From positions 62,001 to 126,000 of the forward strand of contig JAVSML010024444.1 of NCBI GenBank assembly GCA_038503035.1: a DNA stretch of 64,000 bases. The letters are read 5' to 3'. This document shows, one piece after another, positions 10,946 to 22,905 of this stretch (its first letter is position 1; each line of letters begins with the position of its first letter). The stretch is from Crocodylus rhombifer. Its lineage: Eukaryota > Chordata > Crocodylia > Crocodylidae. The notes below the pieces were generated by a model. That model was given only the letters and a program-made list of their open reading frames with translations. It was not told the origin of the DNA and ran no database searches. Position numbers and translations under genes: made by a program.

Positions 10946-12616
10946 AGTTGTAAGATGGCTCTCTACCAGAGAAAGATTGGATACAACCCACTTGAGCAGT
11001 CAAGCATGGTGCAGCATTAACTGTCTCAGGCAAATGCACCAAAACCCAGTGTTGCCCTGTCAGCAAACTCCATCATGAAAATACTGTGCAACAACTGCTG
11101 GTACACCAATTCAAGCAAGCAACACAAAAATGATTAGACACCTGACTCGTAAACAATTTAAGTCACTCACCATCAGCCTTAATATAACTTCTCCTATCTC
11201 TGACAGTGAATTCTAAACAGCTATTAAAGTAATCAAGACTGACAAGGCTGCTGGACCAGATAAGATGCTCCTAGAATTCATTATGAAGCTCAGAACCACA
11301 ATGACAAGATGGCCTCAGAAATTCATGTATAAATGTCTAGAAAATAACAGACTTCCAAAAATCTGAAGGAAAGCTGCAGTGTATCACTAACCAAGTTATA
11401 TTGCTTATATCTGACGTAGAAAATGGATTTGAAATGAGGTAGAAAACAGGTGTTGTTTTTATTGACCTTATAGCTGCCTGTGATACTGCATGACACCAAG
11501 GCCTCAAATATAAATTGCAATCTATGATACCTGATCCCAAGCTATGCACTTTCATCGAAGATGATCTTCAGTGGATCATTCAAACTGACTACTAGGCAAG
11601 GAGAAAGCAGCAGAGTATGAACTCTGATGAATGGAGTCTCCCAAGAGTCAGTGCTAGTACCAATACTTTTCAATGTACATATATATCTAGGACTTCCTGC
11701 ATACAACATCTAAGTGATACATGTATGCTTACAGTATCACCATAGTAGCCCAAGGAATTGAAAGAACTCAAAAAGATACTGAGTACTGACATGGAACTCA
11801 TCACTGACTATCTCCACAAGTGGAGCTTAAAGTTGAGCATCAATAAATCAGTATCATTACTCTTCTATGTGAACACTCATCAAGCCAAGAGCACGCTGAA
11901 TATCAGAGTAGGCAACCACATCCTTCTCCAATCTATCTAGGTGTCACATTATACCATTCCCTCTTCTATAAACGTCACTTTCAGAAGGTCAGCAGTAATG
12001 TCTCTGCACAGGTAGGTGCCTTAAGATGTTTAGCCAGTACAATATGGGATGTCAACTTCAAAGTGCTCATAATCACCATACCCACAATAGTATATGCCCC
12101 AGCAGAGTATTGTGCTCTTGTATGGTCCAGAAATTGTCACAATAAAAAGCTTAGCACTGTACTTTGTGCACTTAGACTCATAATAGGTTACACAACTTAC
12201 ACATGCAAAATGTACTCCCTGTACTCTTGGGCATTAGACCAAGTGATAAATGAAGACAGATCCTAACATCATTACTAGCAATAGAGGCAAGAGAGGATAA
12301 AAATCACCTGCTCCATCAACTGTTAACTGAAGACCCAAATAGATGGAAGCTTAAGAGACTTAAAAGGAGTAAACTAGGTATACATGAAGCCCACAAGCTC
12401 CTGGAAGAGATCGGGGATGCTAAACCAAACCTATGGGCAGCAATGGATTGAGGTGATGGCCGAGAAAGATCAGACCTTTTTATACCAACAGCAAATGAGT
12501 CCCCCATTAGCTATAACCTTGACAAAGAAGTGTGGATCTAGATATGGATGTTTCAAAACAACATTCACAAGATGAATATCTTGGACAGCCCCCTGGTGTG
12601 AATACAATGTCCAACA
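10946..12616 (+). pseudogene. Ancient non-CR1 LINE, reverse-transcriptase part (right half)
   Basis: Broken plus-strand frames follow the order expected of a Jockey-like LINE. They are a DKAAGPD-like region at 11236-11265, an RT box near 11630-11690 reading NGVSQESVLVPILFNVHIY, the thumb-like WSLKLSINKSVSLLFY at 11820-11867, an EYCALVW motif at 12103-12124, and a C-terminal MNILDSPLV segment near 12573. The same order and spacing on the same strand as 8480-9366 supports one original element. Stops and frameshifts are throughout. Confidence 0.55.
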
Positions 12617-12618
12617 AA

Positions 12619-12649
12619 CAGCACAGCACAGCACAGCACAGCACAGCAC
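12619..12649. repeat. Microsatellite (CAGCA)n
   Basis: About six tandem copies of a 5-bp CAGCA unit lie at the 3' limit of the ancient LINE. It may have grown from the element's tail. Confidence 0.85.
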
Positions 12650-12867
12650 TTAATCAAAAGCTGCAATCTTTACAAATGCCCAGATGGGGCAGATCAAATC
12701 TGCACATTGAGTAATAATACCAGATGGTAGCTCATGGATTTGGAAATTGGTATCTGACACCATGTGAAAGAGAGAGAGGAAGAAGCTTTCTGCATGGGCT
12801 GGCTGTTCCATAAGTGTATACAGTGAGATCTCTTATGTAGGAAACAAGAAAAGATGGACCCCTGTTT

Positions 12868-13352
12868 GGATGCCTCTACATGTGCGCTTTACTGTGGGGT
12901 GACTAATTAGCACCATAGTAAAATATTACTGTCTACATGTGTGCTTATATTAGATCACAGTAAATTAATTAATTCCGCTGTAGGATAGTACAGTCCAGGA
13001 CAAGTAGTATCCTAGAGCAAAGTACTTACGTGTGCTGAAACGCATGTGTAGACAGCGATTGGGGTTGGCTGGGGCATGAGGATGCTACAGTATAGGGACT
13101 TCCTGCCAGGTAGCACTTCACTGTAGGACCCTCATGCCCCCCAGCCCATCCACAGTATGTTGAGCTGGGGTGGAGTAGCCCTGGGCTGGCAGGCTGACCC
13201 TCTGGATCCCCTGCTAGCCAGGGCTGCTTCACCCAAGCTCAATGTGCTGCAGTCCTAGGTACACATGTAAACACTGCACCTGGGAACAATAAATTTCAGC
13301 TTGAACTGCACCAGTTTATTGCTACATTTTATTTACACTTGTAAATGCACCT
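12868..13352. mobile_element. MITE copy C of the PIF/Harbinger-like family
   Basis: It shares with copy B the GACTAATTAGC...CAGTAAA segment near 12900-12925, the TAGGATAGTAC...AG region and the same internal hairpin. The hairpin arms are near 13058-13090 and 13110-13145, with GGCTGGGGCATGAGG opposite CCTCATGCCCCCCAGCC. Both copies end with a TTTATTG...TTTACACTTGTAAATGCACC-type right end. A clear 3-bp target duplication is not visible, probably through decay. Confidence 0.65.
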
Positions 13353-14939
13353 AGTGGCAGTTTCTTTGCTCTCGGGAAACTGTCTCAGTGTCGGATGATT
13401 ATTGAACAAAAAAGTTAACTAAAACATACCTGAAGTGTTATATTAGTCAATTGCATTAATTATCTATGCTAGAATTTTAATCAATCACATCATTTTACAA
13501 AAAGAAAAAGAAAAATCAGATGTTCTGCAATTTGAAATTAAATTTTACTCAGTTCAAAAGACTTTGTTTAAATGGTCAACTACATCAAAGTGCAGATAAT
13601 TTCTCATAGCATTGCCATCTTTTCTAGTTTAATATTCTCTCCCCTGTCATCTCCTCCACTCTTTACTTATCTGCATGAGAAGGATTGCTCTTTAGCAAGA
13701 TAGAGGGGAAAAACAGATAGTGGTTATTTATCTCCATTTCATTTTTTCAAGCGCTCACTCTGTAGAATGAAGGGTCCCATTTTATCCAATATACAGTACA
13801 GTGGCTTTTAGTAATATAGACTGACATCTACTTAGAAACAAACTATAAATAAAGTAATTGCATGAAGTTAGGCTAAATTGAAACAGCAATCTATCTGGCC
13901 AGGGATGGTTTTGCAGTTCCTGACAGAGCACAGATTACATGAGGGTCAGGGATGATTCAGGCACTCCTCCTAACTTGGTACCCAGGGCCAGGTGCCCCTC
14001 TCATCCTTCCCTAGTTACATTACTATCTTCCGTAAGCTGTAAGAGAAGTCTGGAAACTGAAGCCACAAACATCCACGCTCCTAAGTGAGCAAATACTGTG
14101 TGCATGAAGCAGAGTTTATGCTAATAAAGGGACTTCATAAGAAATTTAGAAAAAGTTTGTGGGAAATATTAGCAATAAACATATCTAACTTTTTCACTTA
14201 AGGATGGTTATTCTAAAAACTGCATTTCCCTTCTTTTTCTACAGAGTGGATATCTTACATTCTGTGAATGTTCTGGAAGCCGGCCTGAACACAGTGGTGG
14301 AAAATACCAAAGAAAATTGGTATTTGCAAAGTAAAGGATGTTTAGAAACAGACAAGGAAACAGGCAGAGAAATCAGAACATGTGTATTACAAGACTAATC
14401 TCTATATAATACGCCTGTCCAAGGCTAAGGTCAATATTTATACTAACTTTATATGCCAGGGTAATTTTGAAACCCAAGCAACTCTTGTTCAGACATCACC
14501 TAGAAGTGGTGTATCCCCAGGAGCATGGCCATTGGAGAAATCTGAGACCAGCTGAGCAAAGTAGGAGTATGCCAGTTTTACTTTGACCAGCTGTGGCAAG
14601 AGGATGACAGACAGTGCAACACCTAAGACTTGTTAGGACTGCTTACCCTCTTCCTTAGTGAGTGAACAAGGGAGCACTCATATAATGCAACTAATAGAAA
14701 TGTAAGTGTAGAAGGAACTACCTGGATCATTGGGTCAAGTCCCCACAACTATAAACAACCATTTAAATCCAGAGGCTTTACAGAGGGGGATTCCACTTTC
14801 TTCCATATATAACACAGCCTGAATCTACCTTCCAACACCTTCTAAAATCTACAGTCTTTACTAGACCTGAAAACGACAGTGTACCAGAGGAAGAGAGTAA
14901 GGGTACTACCAGCACATTGGACCCTTGCAGTGGCAGGGA
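13353..14939. other. Mostly unique AT-rich DNA
   Basis: No repeat is recognised. A short frame at 14204-14398 is preceded by a good acceptor-like TTCTTTTTCTACAG (to 14245), but its product resembles nothing I know and there is no donor or polyA context. Confidence 0.4.
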
Positions 14940-15425
14940 ATGTGTTGACAAAGGCAAAGCAAAATCAATGGCTGGAAATTGAGGCTTGACAAATTCTGAG
15001 CAGAAATGTGGTACACATTTTTTAACAGGGTTAATTAAACCTTGGGACAGTTTACCCAGTCCTGTCCTGGAGTCTCTGTGACTTGAATTTATTAAATCAA
15101 GATTACACATCTTAATTAAAAAAATATGCTGTAATACAACCAGAAATTAGAGGCTTGTTTGCTGTCATCACCTGAGCCCAGATCTACAGAAGTATTTAGA
15201 CTTCTAGGTAACTGTCTAATTCTCCATTAATCTCAATGGGAATCTAGGTGCCTAAATAAGATTCAGGCACCTGAATATATTTGATCTGACTCTTGCTGAA
15301 ATTCTATGGTCTGTTATTAGCAATTCATATTCAGTCCTTGTCTGTCATTGTCACTGGGGGTCAGACTAGATGACCTGTTCAGGTCCCTCCTGACCCTAGC
15401 TACTATGAAACTACTATGAAACTAT
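14940..15425 (+). mobile_element. CR1 LINE 3' end, old
   Basis: The segment follows the terminal CR1 order on the plus strand. It has an AATGGCTGGAAATTGAGGCT-like phrase, then TTTTTAACAGGGTTAATTAA, then CTTGGGACAGTTTACC, and finally GGGTCAGACTAGATGACCT with a CTACTATGAAA repeat at 15400-15422. Only the 3' coding end and the 3' UTR remain. Confidence 0.65.
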
Positions 15426-15962
15426 TGTAGTTGTTCCTTCTGTCCATAAAATCTAGGAATGAAAAGACCATCCTCCTTGTCATCACTTTGAACATCAGAC
15501 CCTGATTAAAAGATTAAACATGGATAAAGAAGCCCAACCTTAGATATTTATTTTAGAACATCTTGAGTAATTCTTCCAGGGGTATATATAGCAGTGAGCA
15601 CTGGTGCAGCTCACAATAGCTCTGCAGATTGGATTCAGCACTGCCATGCCATGTTTCCAATCCATGCCATCTCATTTAGTGTGGTTCTTCCCCTTCTTTG
15701 GCCATTTAGAACATGGTAAGGCACAGCACAGTAGCATTTGATTTTCTATTAGCACTCATTTTCCATTTGGGGTACACAGCTACAGAAAAAGCAGGGCACA
15801 ATGAACCCATTTCTGGGCAAATGCAATGATAGGGGATGTGGCAGCAGGAAGCAGAAAGTCTCCCTGGCCATGTCCAGATGAGTGTGGATATGCAGGGGTC
15901 ATAAAAACCCATGCAAAAAAAGCAGAACTGCACATGCAGGGGCAGCCTGTGCTGCTCAAAAC

Positions 15963-16010
15963 TGGAGCCTGGCCAGCTGGAACCACATTCCAGCCGCTGG
16001 CCAGGCTCCA
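15963..16010. repeat. 48-nt GC-rich hairpin
   Basis: TGGAGCCTGGCCAGC and GCTGGCCAGGCTCCA are exact inverted arms at the outer positions. They continue inward through GGAA/TTCC around a short CCACA loop, with one extra base on the right side. The surrounding 15780-16180 is GC-richer than its flanks and may be a worn foldback element, but no terminal repeats were found. Confidence 0.6.
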
Positions 16011-16324
16011 AGTAGCAGGATTGCCACTGCTGCAGCCCCAGGAGACCCGTAGGACCTAAGGTAAGGCTGCTGGGCCCAGACCAGTGCTCGCCCCAGTCTC
16101 CCCTACCCCACCTGGGGTATCCTGCCAAACCCCAGAGGGCCCATGGAACAGGCACCAAATGCCCACACTTGTGTGGACACAGCCCTTGAGTCCTCTCCCT
16201 CCTTAGACACAACCCTTAACTAGAACAACCAATCTCTTACTGTCTGCTGAGGCAACCCAACCTCATTTCATTGGACATCCTGTTTATTTTTGTAGTGCAA
16301 TGCCTACCCACTATTGGGTGGGGT

Positions 16325-16400
16325 TCTTTGACCTGTTACACAGAGAACCGGACTAGGTTGTCATAATATTCCCTATGACCTTAAAAGTCAATTGATCTAA
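16325..16400 (+). mobile_element. Possible CR1 3' tail
   Basis: GGACTAGGTTGTCATAATAT followed by CCCTATGACCTTAAAAGTC resembles the last part of the CR1 3' UTR, as in the copy ending at 15425. Only the last tens of bases are present. Confidence 0.35.
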
Positions 16401-18056
16401 GATGTTAGGTCATTTTTTCTTAAATCTTGCTCTACCTGCATAAAAGAAAAAACAACCCATGAAAAACAACCCATGAAATGACCATTACAACTGCAGTCTA
16501 TATACTTAAGTTACATATTTGAGGGATATTTTTAAAATAAGTTTATACTAAGTGATTGATCACAGACTTTTACTATCCCTTTATTACTCTTTCTAAATTA
16601 AATAGAAGCCTGAAGAGCAAAACAGTACTGAGTAGTCAATTACAGACTATGTTTTTCTACTCAGTTTATTACTTATATAATGAAATGTGTGAAGAAATTG
16701 GGATGAAAAGAGTGAGGTTTTTTTTAATCTGGAGAAATCAATATAAAGTGTGTTAAGTTAGACTTCACTTAGAAGCCCACTTCAGATCACTTTTTTTCAG
16801 TGTTGTTAAGATGGGGCATAAAAAACTTCCCCAGGAGTGATCAAAGGAAGGATTTAGCATAAAACAGCAGTTGCTGCCTTTATTCTGTGACAGTGGTTCC
16901 CAGATAGGGCTGGAACAAACTTTTTCATTTGGACAAGAGATCAATCCAAAAGGATAAATGAAAGAAGCATGATCCAAGTAAGCACCCTACCTGCCTGTTT
17001 ACTGGAAAATATATATAATACAGAAATAAGGATCTTATAATTTATGTACACTTAGAATCACTCCCAAAATCAAGCTCTCTGACCTTCTGCCCTTCCTGTT
17101 TCTAGTCAATTTGGATATAACATGTGAACACCTTTTTGCTGTATTTCTATTTCTGAAATGAATCAGGATGCAAAAATCAAACAGAAATATACAAGGTTTA
17201 AAACCTCATCAGATATCAAAATGTTCACTCCTGTTTTCATTCAAAATTTTAATTAACATCACATGGGTATTATTTTCTCCAAACCTCTTGCTTGTCTCTA
17301 CTGAGGGTCTGAATTATATTGTTGGGAAAATGCCACAGAACAGGGAAAAGCACACCTAGTTACAGAAATAAGGGTTCAGCACTGTGTAATTACAGGGGCT
17401 CTGCCTCCACAGACAGCAGCATTATACAGTATCACCCTATAAAGAAACCAGGACTTATTTATGCCAATAAAACTTTCTACAGTCAGAGGGATGCTTTTGA
17501 AATGGTGTCCATTCATATCTATGGAAAATCAGATGTGCTTGGCAGCTGGAAATACACAATTTAAAATGTCTGCCTATTGAACACACTCAAATTAATTTTG
17601 CATCTGCTGCAAGTGCTAAACCTTAGGCATGCAAAAAAACCCGATCTTCAATAGATGATGGGGATAGGGACACAAATTCCAACTTATGCATGAAGTCTGA
17701 GGTTATGCATGTAGTTTTTGAATGAGACCCTCTGTTTAATCTGCTACATGCAGATACATACATGTGTACACACAATATTGTTCATGCATGTATGGAGATC
17801 CAGTCTGAATATTAATTTTCTGTTTTGTGAAAAATACGGACATGGAAGCAGAGGAAAGGGGCAGTTATCAGTAATCAAGTGACACTCACTCTAGTTATCT
17901 GGTTGTCAAAGAAATAAATGCATTGGTAATTCAACAATAAACATATAGTTAACTAATAGCTCAGGTTACAGTTCCAGGTTGTCTCACAAAACCTTCTGGA
18001 GAAGAAAGTTAAATTGTTTGTTCAGTAGTTATCCAATGTATCATGTTCATGTACAA
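16401..18056. other. AT-rich unique DNA, nothing recognised
   Basis: Only short random frames occur. No repeat family or RNA gene was recognised. Confidence 0.5.
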
Positions 18057-18508
18057 TGGGTGCATTTACATAAAACATTTAATGCACAGTTGACTAATTA
18101 ACTGCACAATAAATGTATCAGTGTATGCACCCCTAATAGGGTTCACAAAACTAATAAACTTGTGAAATACAACTGCTACCCTGCTGTAGAGTTTTTTTTT
18201 GTCTGCAGGAACACATATGAAGACACTGCCCCAGCTGGCTGGGGCACAGGGTGCTTCAGTGTGGGGCTCACCAGCAGGCAGCCCCAGCCAGTCACCCTGC
18301 AGCACATGAAACCCGGTCAGAGAAGCCCTGGGCTGGTAGGCTGACCCCCCAGGTCCCCAGCAATTTGTTCCAGAGTTTTTTGCTCCTGGGATCATATTCA
18401 AACAGCATGCCTGGAAGCAAAAAATTCCAGAGCATTAAGCTTCAAAGGGAATGGTTTAAAAGAAAACCTCTTAGTTTATTTAAAACTCAATTGTAGATAG
18501 AGGTGGGT
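18057..18508. mobile_element. MITE copy D of the PIF/Harbinger-like family
   Basis: The left end GGGTGCATTTACATAAAAC matches the family terminus. TTGACTAATTAACTGCACA parallels the GACTAATTAGC segment of copies B and C. The GC-rich middle (CCAGCTGGCTGGGGCACAGGGTGC ... CAGCCCCAGCCAG, 18230-18295) is the same hairpin region. The right end near 18508 is poorly preserved. Confidence 0.55.
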
Positions 18509-20444
18509 TTTTTAATTAACTTATTGGTCTGTTCTTGCCACTTGCCCTTCGCAGAACAAGATGTGCTCTATCTGAAGGGTAAGTATGTTGGAGAGTAAAA
18601 GGTCTGAGATGGGAGAATTCCTGATAGAATTATTGACATATGAAATTAAATGATTGTCTGTGGACTCATGGGCACATTTGATATAAACACTGCTCACTGA
18701 TAAGGTTTCATAAGCCTAATTTTCAATATAAGCTTAGTAGCTCTTAAGATTGTTGAGGTATTTGAGCAGACACTTTCACTGTAAATTGCTTTAAAGCTCA
18801 GTGTTCCTGTTAATGTGCTGCCTCTGGAAGTTTAACCATCAGAGAATGAGAAGGAGGACACTGCAGCTGATAATAAAACCATTAAGGGCTTTAGCACAAT
18901 AGCAGAAAGGGATTAGAATACACACTGAAACCATCAGCCAAAAATTCCTGAAGGCTGGTGGGAGGTAAGATTGCAATGAAAGCCTGTTTCTGAAAATCTG
19001 TATGCATTACATACCTAGGCAGCATTTGTGTATTAGGGGTGAGCTCTATTACTGCTTTATCTGCCTTTTAAAGAAGCTCTCAGATTTAAATCTGAACACT
19101 AAGGGCACATTCCCACAAGTGGGGACAAATGGCAGTGGCACATATATATCTTGTCTGGACATGTCCCAAGTATTCAAATGGATTAAAGTTAAAAACTGCC
19201 TGTCCCAGTACAATTTTCTTAGATGATGAGAGTCTGTGTGGAGACTCTTGTCTCTCGAATACGTTTATGAGCGGGGCATGGTGTGGCTGCAGGCACTAGG
19301 GGAGTGGGAACCAACCTTTTTGGCAGGCCCATCACAAATGAGCACTGCACCCTCCCCAAGTGCCACACCAATTCCTTTTCCTTACCTGATTTGCTGCCTG
19401 ATTTCTTCCTGCCCTGTGCTCCCTGCCTGATCTGGTGTTCAACTTTCTGCTCCCTGTCCTATCTGCCAGTGTGCTGCCTTTCCCCTCCTCAGTCTGCCAC
19501 CTGCCACATGCAGGGGCTGTCCATACCACTTTTGGCACCCATGTCACAGATGCCATATCCCTGCACTAAGGAATGGGTGCGAAGTTGCTACTGGGCCCTG
19601 CAGTATTCATTATCAGAAGTAGTACAGGTCAAGAGTTTTTAAACGAAACTGTTTTCTATTGAAAAAACTGGAGCTGATGAAACTAAATGTGTCTGCAAAA
19701 ATTTACAGGGACTGAAGGCAACATGTCAACAAGCATGGCGCTTCTACTCAAAACAAGTGAAAGAGGTTGACTCTTGGCTGATCTGGGCTGCATATTTCTC
19801 AGTCTCTTCTGTTGGAGCTATTCTACCTCATACAAATAGTTAAATGTTCATTGGTGCAGGGACTTATACCATGGCTTCTTCATCCCAAGTTAGTGTCTAA
19901 TCTTGAACTATAGTGATTGTTTCTTGCCTCTCTCTGGCACAAGAAAATGGATCATATTCAACAGGAGTGACTGAAAGAGATCCACCCCACAATAGCTAAT
20001 AGCCTCATGGTTTGAGCATGCACCTGGCATGTAGAAGACTGGCTGAATAGTGACAGAGCAGAAATTTGAATTTGGGTCTTCAACAGCTCAGGCAAGTGCC
20101 ATAACTACTGGCTCCTCCCAAATAAATTAAAGACTCTTTCTCTAATTTTTACGAAAAACTTCAAAAGGGTTTGGGTTCATCCTGATGAAAAATGACAAAA
20201 GACATTTTCTGCTTACCTCTGCTTATGACTCCAGAGGAGCATGCTTGGATTGGTGCCATGGTTTCCCACTCATGCATAGGACAGTGATGGTAGGAGAAGA
20301 TCAGCTAGAGTGTATGATACTCTTCAAGACATGTCCTTCTGCCCACTATACTGCATATGTTAGATAAGCATAACATTTGCTGCCTCTGCTATTTGGTTTG
20401 CACACCTCTTTCTGGTATGGTTTTGCATGGAAAACCAGGCAAAT
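18509..20444. other. Mixed unique DNA with weak repeat traces
   Basis: A GC-rich patch at 19270-19560 starts with a GGGAACCAACCTTTTTGGCA phrase, like the end of some hAT MITEs, but no partner end was confirmed. The stretch 20000-20115 (GAGCATGCACCTGGCATGTAG ... CAGGCAAGTGCCATAACTAC) resembles a reptile tRNA-like SINE relic. No gene was found. Confidence 0.3.
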
Positions 20445-20514
20445 TACACACACGCATGCACGCGCACACACATGCACACGTGCGCGCGTGTGCACACACA
20501 CACACATACACACA
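20445..20514. repeat. Alternating purine-pyrimidine tract, 70 nt
   Basis: From T20445 to A20514 every base alternates pyrimidine and purine without exception. CA repeats flank a CG-containing core (GTGCGCGCGTGTGC). Such tracts are the classic Z-DNA-prone sequence. The cysteine/valine-rich frame on the minus strand is a by-product. Confidence 0.9.
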
Positions 20515-21715
20515 ACTATAACATTCCATGACACTGCTTAATTTGCAGACACGTGACAGTATTGTATAACCCTGCTCCTGATACCGATGGCCTTTGAATC
20601 ATGCGGATGTGTCTGCTGACTGCATAATATTTCCTGACCTCAGATAAGCAAAGTAGAAATTTGCTTTTCTGCAGATGCTTCTGAAAACAGATGATTCTGA
20701 AAAAAGCAACATTTCTTGATGAAAGATTGACATCATTATTTAGTTTAGAGAAGTGACAATTGAGGTGAAATGTTGGAGAAACCTGCATTGCTATCCATAA
20801 CTTCTCACCGTGGTCACATGCTACTCTACCATACCGTTATTCCAGAATGGATGAAGACCCAAGTTACTTCTTAAATCAGTAATCTGAGAGTTTCTGCCCT
20901 CTCTGATTATGTGATGCAAAGTTCCATCTCAGTGTTCATTATTTTATATACAATAATAAAGATGATATGTCTGTGTCTTAGAACTATGCCCACTGTGATT
21001 CCTGTATATATCCCTTAGTTACACAAACCTACACTGTTTACCTTGGAAATTATATCAAAGTGGACACTATAAAAATATGAATGATATAATAAAGATAGAT
21101 TGAAGTAGATGGAGAACTTTATTATCTTTCTCCCATAATATAAGAGAAGTAAGACATTTGACTAAATATTATACAGGGAATTCAACACAGAAGTAACACT
21201 ATTTTAATAAAATTCTTCAGTTTGGGAACTTGTTGCCACAGAGTTGCTGAGGCCAAGCACTCAAGATTAAAAATGAATTGGATATTTATATGGAAACCAA
21301 ATGTATCACAAATTATTAAATAATAATAATACCAACACAACAATAACAACAACAATCATAATATAAAATGGATATAAAGCACTGAACTTCAGAGCTTGGT
21401 TATATCAATAATGATAATGGATAGTATTAGTAAGTACACAAAGTAGAGAGACACGTGGCAGGATAAAGTGACTAACCATGCTATTATGTCAAGGACATTG
21501 CTGAATTTCAGGTCTATGACTTGGTATCACCAAAGAGTCATTGAAATGGGTATTTTGACCTAAATTTGAAAAATCATTCCCAGATAAGCCAATCCACTTC
21601 TGAATATCTACTGAGAGGATTCAGCCTGGCGCCACATTCACACAGTGCTGAACTTCATTTAATTTGCTATGCCTCACCTGTATAATGCTGCAGCTGGGCT
21701 AATTATCTCTGACTT
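20515..21715. other. AT-rich DNA with short low-complexity patch
   Basis: A run of AAT/AAC-type triplets lies at 21315-21365. Nothing else was recognised. Confidence 0.45.
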
Positions 21716-22905
21716 TCATAGAAGCATAGAATCACAGAAAGTTAGGGTTGAAAAGGACTTCAGAACGTCATCTAGTCCAACCCCCTGCTCAAAGCAGGAT
21801 CATCCCCAACTAGATCATCCCAGGCAAAGCTTGGTCTAGAAACATCTTAGAAACCTCCAAGGACCCCCACCTCTCTGGGTAACTTGCTCCAGTATTTTAC
21901 TACCGTTCTGTGAGAAAATTCTTCCTAATATCTCACCTCAGGTTCCCTTGCTGCAGCTTGAGACTGTTGGTCCTTGTTCTGTCATCTGCCACCACTGAAA
22001 ACAGTCTATCTCCATCCTCTTTTGAACCACCCTTCAGGTAGCTGAAGGCTGCTATTAAAGCCCCTCTCAGTCTTCTCTTCCCTAAACAAAACAAGCCCAG
22101 TTCCCTCAGTCTCACCAAAGAAGTCATGTGCCCCAGCCCCCGAACAACTTCTGTTGCCCTCAGCTGGACTCTCCAACTTGTCCACATCCTTTCTGTAGTG
22201 GGGGGCCCAAAACTGAACACAGTACTCCAGATGTGGCCTCACCAGTGCTGAATACAGGAGAATAATCACTTCCTTGGACCTCTTGGCAACACACCTACAA
22301 GTACAGCCTAGTATGCTGTTAACCTTCTTGGCAACAAGGACACACTAATGGCTCATATTCAGCTTATTGTCCACTGTAACTCCCAGGTCCTTTTCTGCAG
22401 AGCTGCTGCCCAGCCAGGCAGCCCCCAGCCTGAACTGGTGCAGGGGATCATTCCGTCCTCAGGGCAGAAGTTTGCACTTGTCCTTATTGAACCTCATGAG
22501 ATTTCTTTTGGTCCAATCCTCCAATTTCTCTGAATCCTAGCTCTACCCTCCAGCATATCTACTATGCCTCACAGTTTGGTGTCATCTGCAAACTTGATGA
22601 GGGTGCACTCTATGCCTTCTTCCATGTCATTGATAAAAATATTGAACAAAACTGGCCCCAGTGCCCACCCCTGGGGAATTCCACTTGATACCAGATGCCA
22701 ATTAGACATTAAGCCATTACTACCCTCTGATCCCAGTGATCTACCCAGTTTTCTATGCACCTTACAGTCCATTCATCCAGCCCATACTTTCTTAGCTTGC
22801 CTGTGAGAATGCTGCAGGAGACCGTACTAAAAGCCTTACTAAAATCAAGGTATAGCACATCCACTGGTCTCCCAACATCCACAGAGCCAGTTATCTCATC
22901 ATAGA
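21716..22905 (-). mobile_element. CR1 LINE segment 1 of a head-to-tail pair
   Basis: The CR1 3' terminus is at 21716-21790. Minus-strand frames give the C-terminal [20 protein letters not shown] at 22006-22269, the catalytic FADDTKL at 22569-22772 and YLDFSKAFSTVS at 22709-22945. At about 22905, inside the NxVT coding region, homology breaks and a second CR1 segment begins at an earlier point of the same consensus. Confidence 0.9.

Noticed and set aside
14204..14398. 64-codon frame behind an acceptor-like tract
   Set aside because: A polypyrimidine-AG run alone is common. There is no donor, polyA signal or recognisable product.
20346..20534. Cysteine/valine-rich minus-strand frame resembling a small secreted peptide
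   Set aside because: It is encoded by the CA/CG dinucleotide tract.
21315..21365. AAT/AAC triplet run as a possible functional repeat
   Set aside because: Short, imperfect low-complexity sequence.
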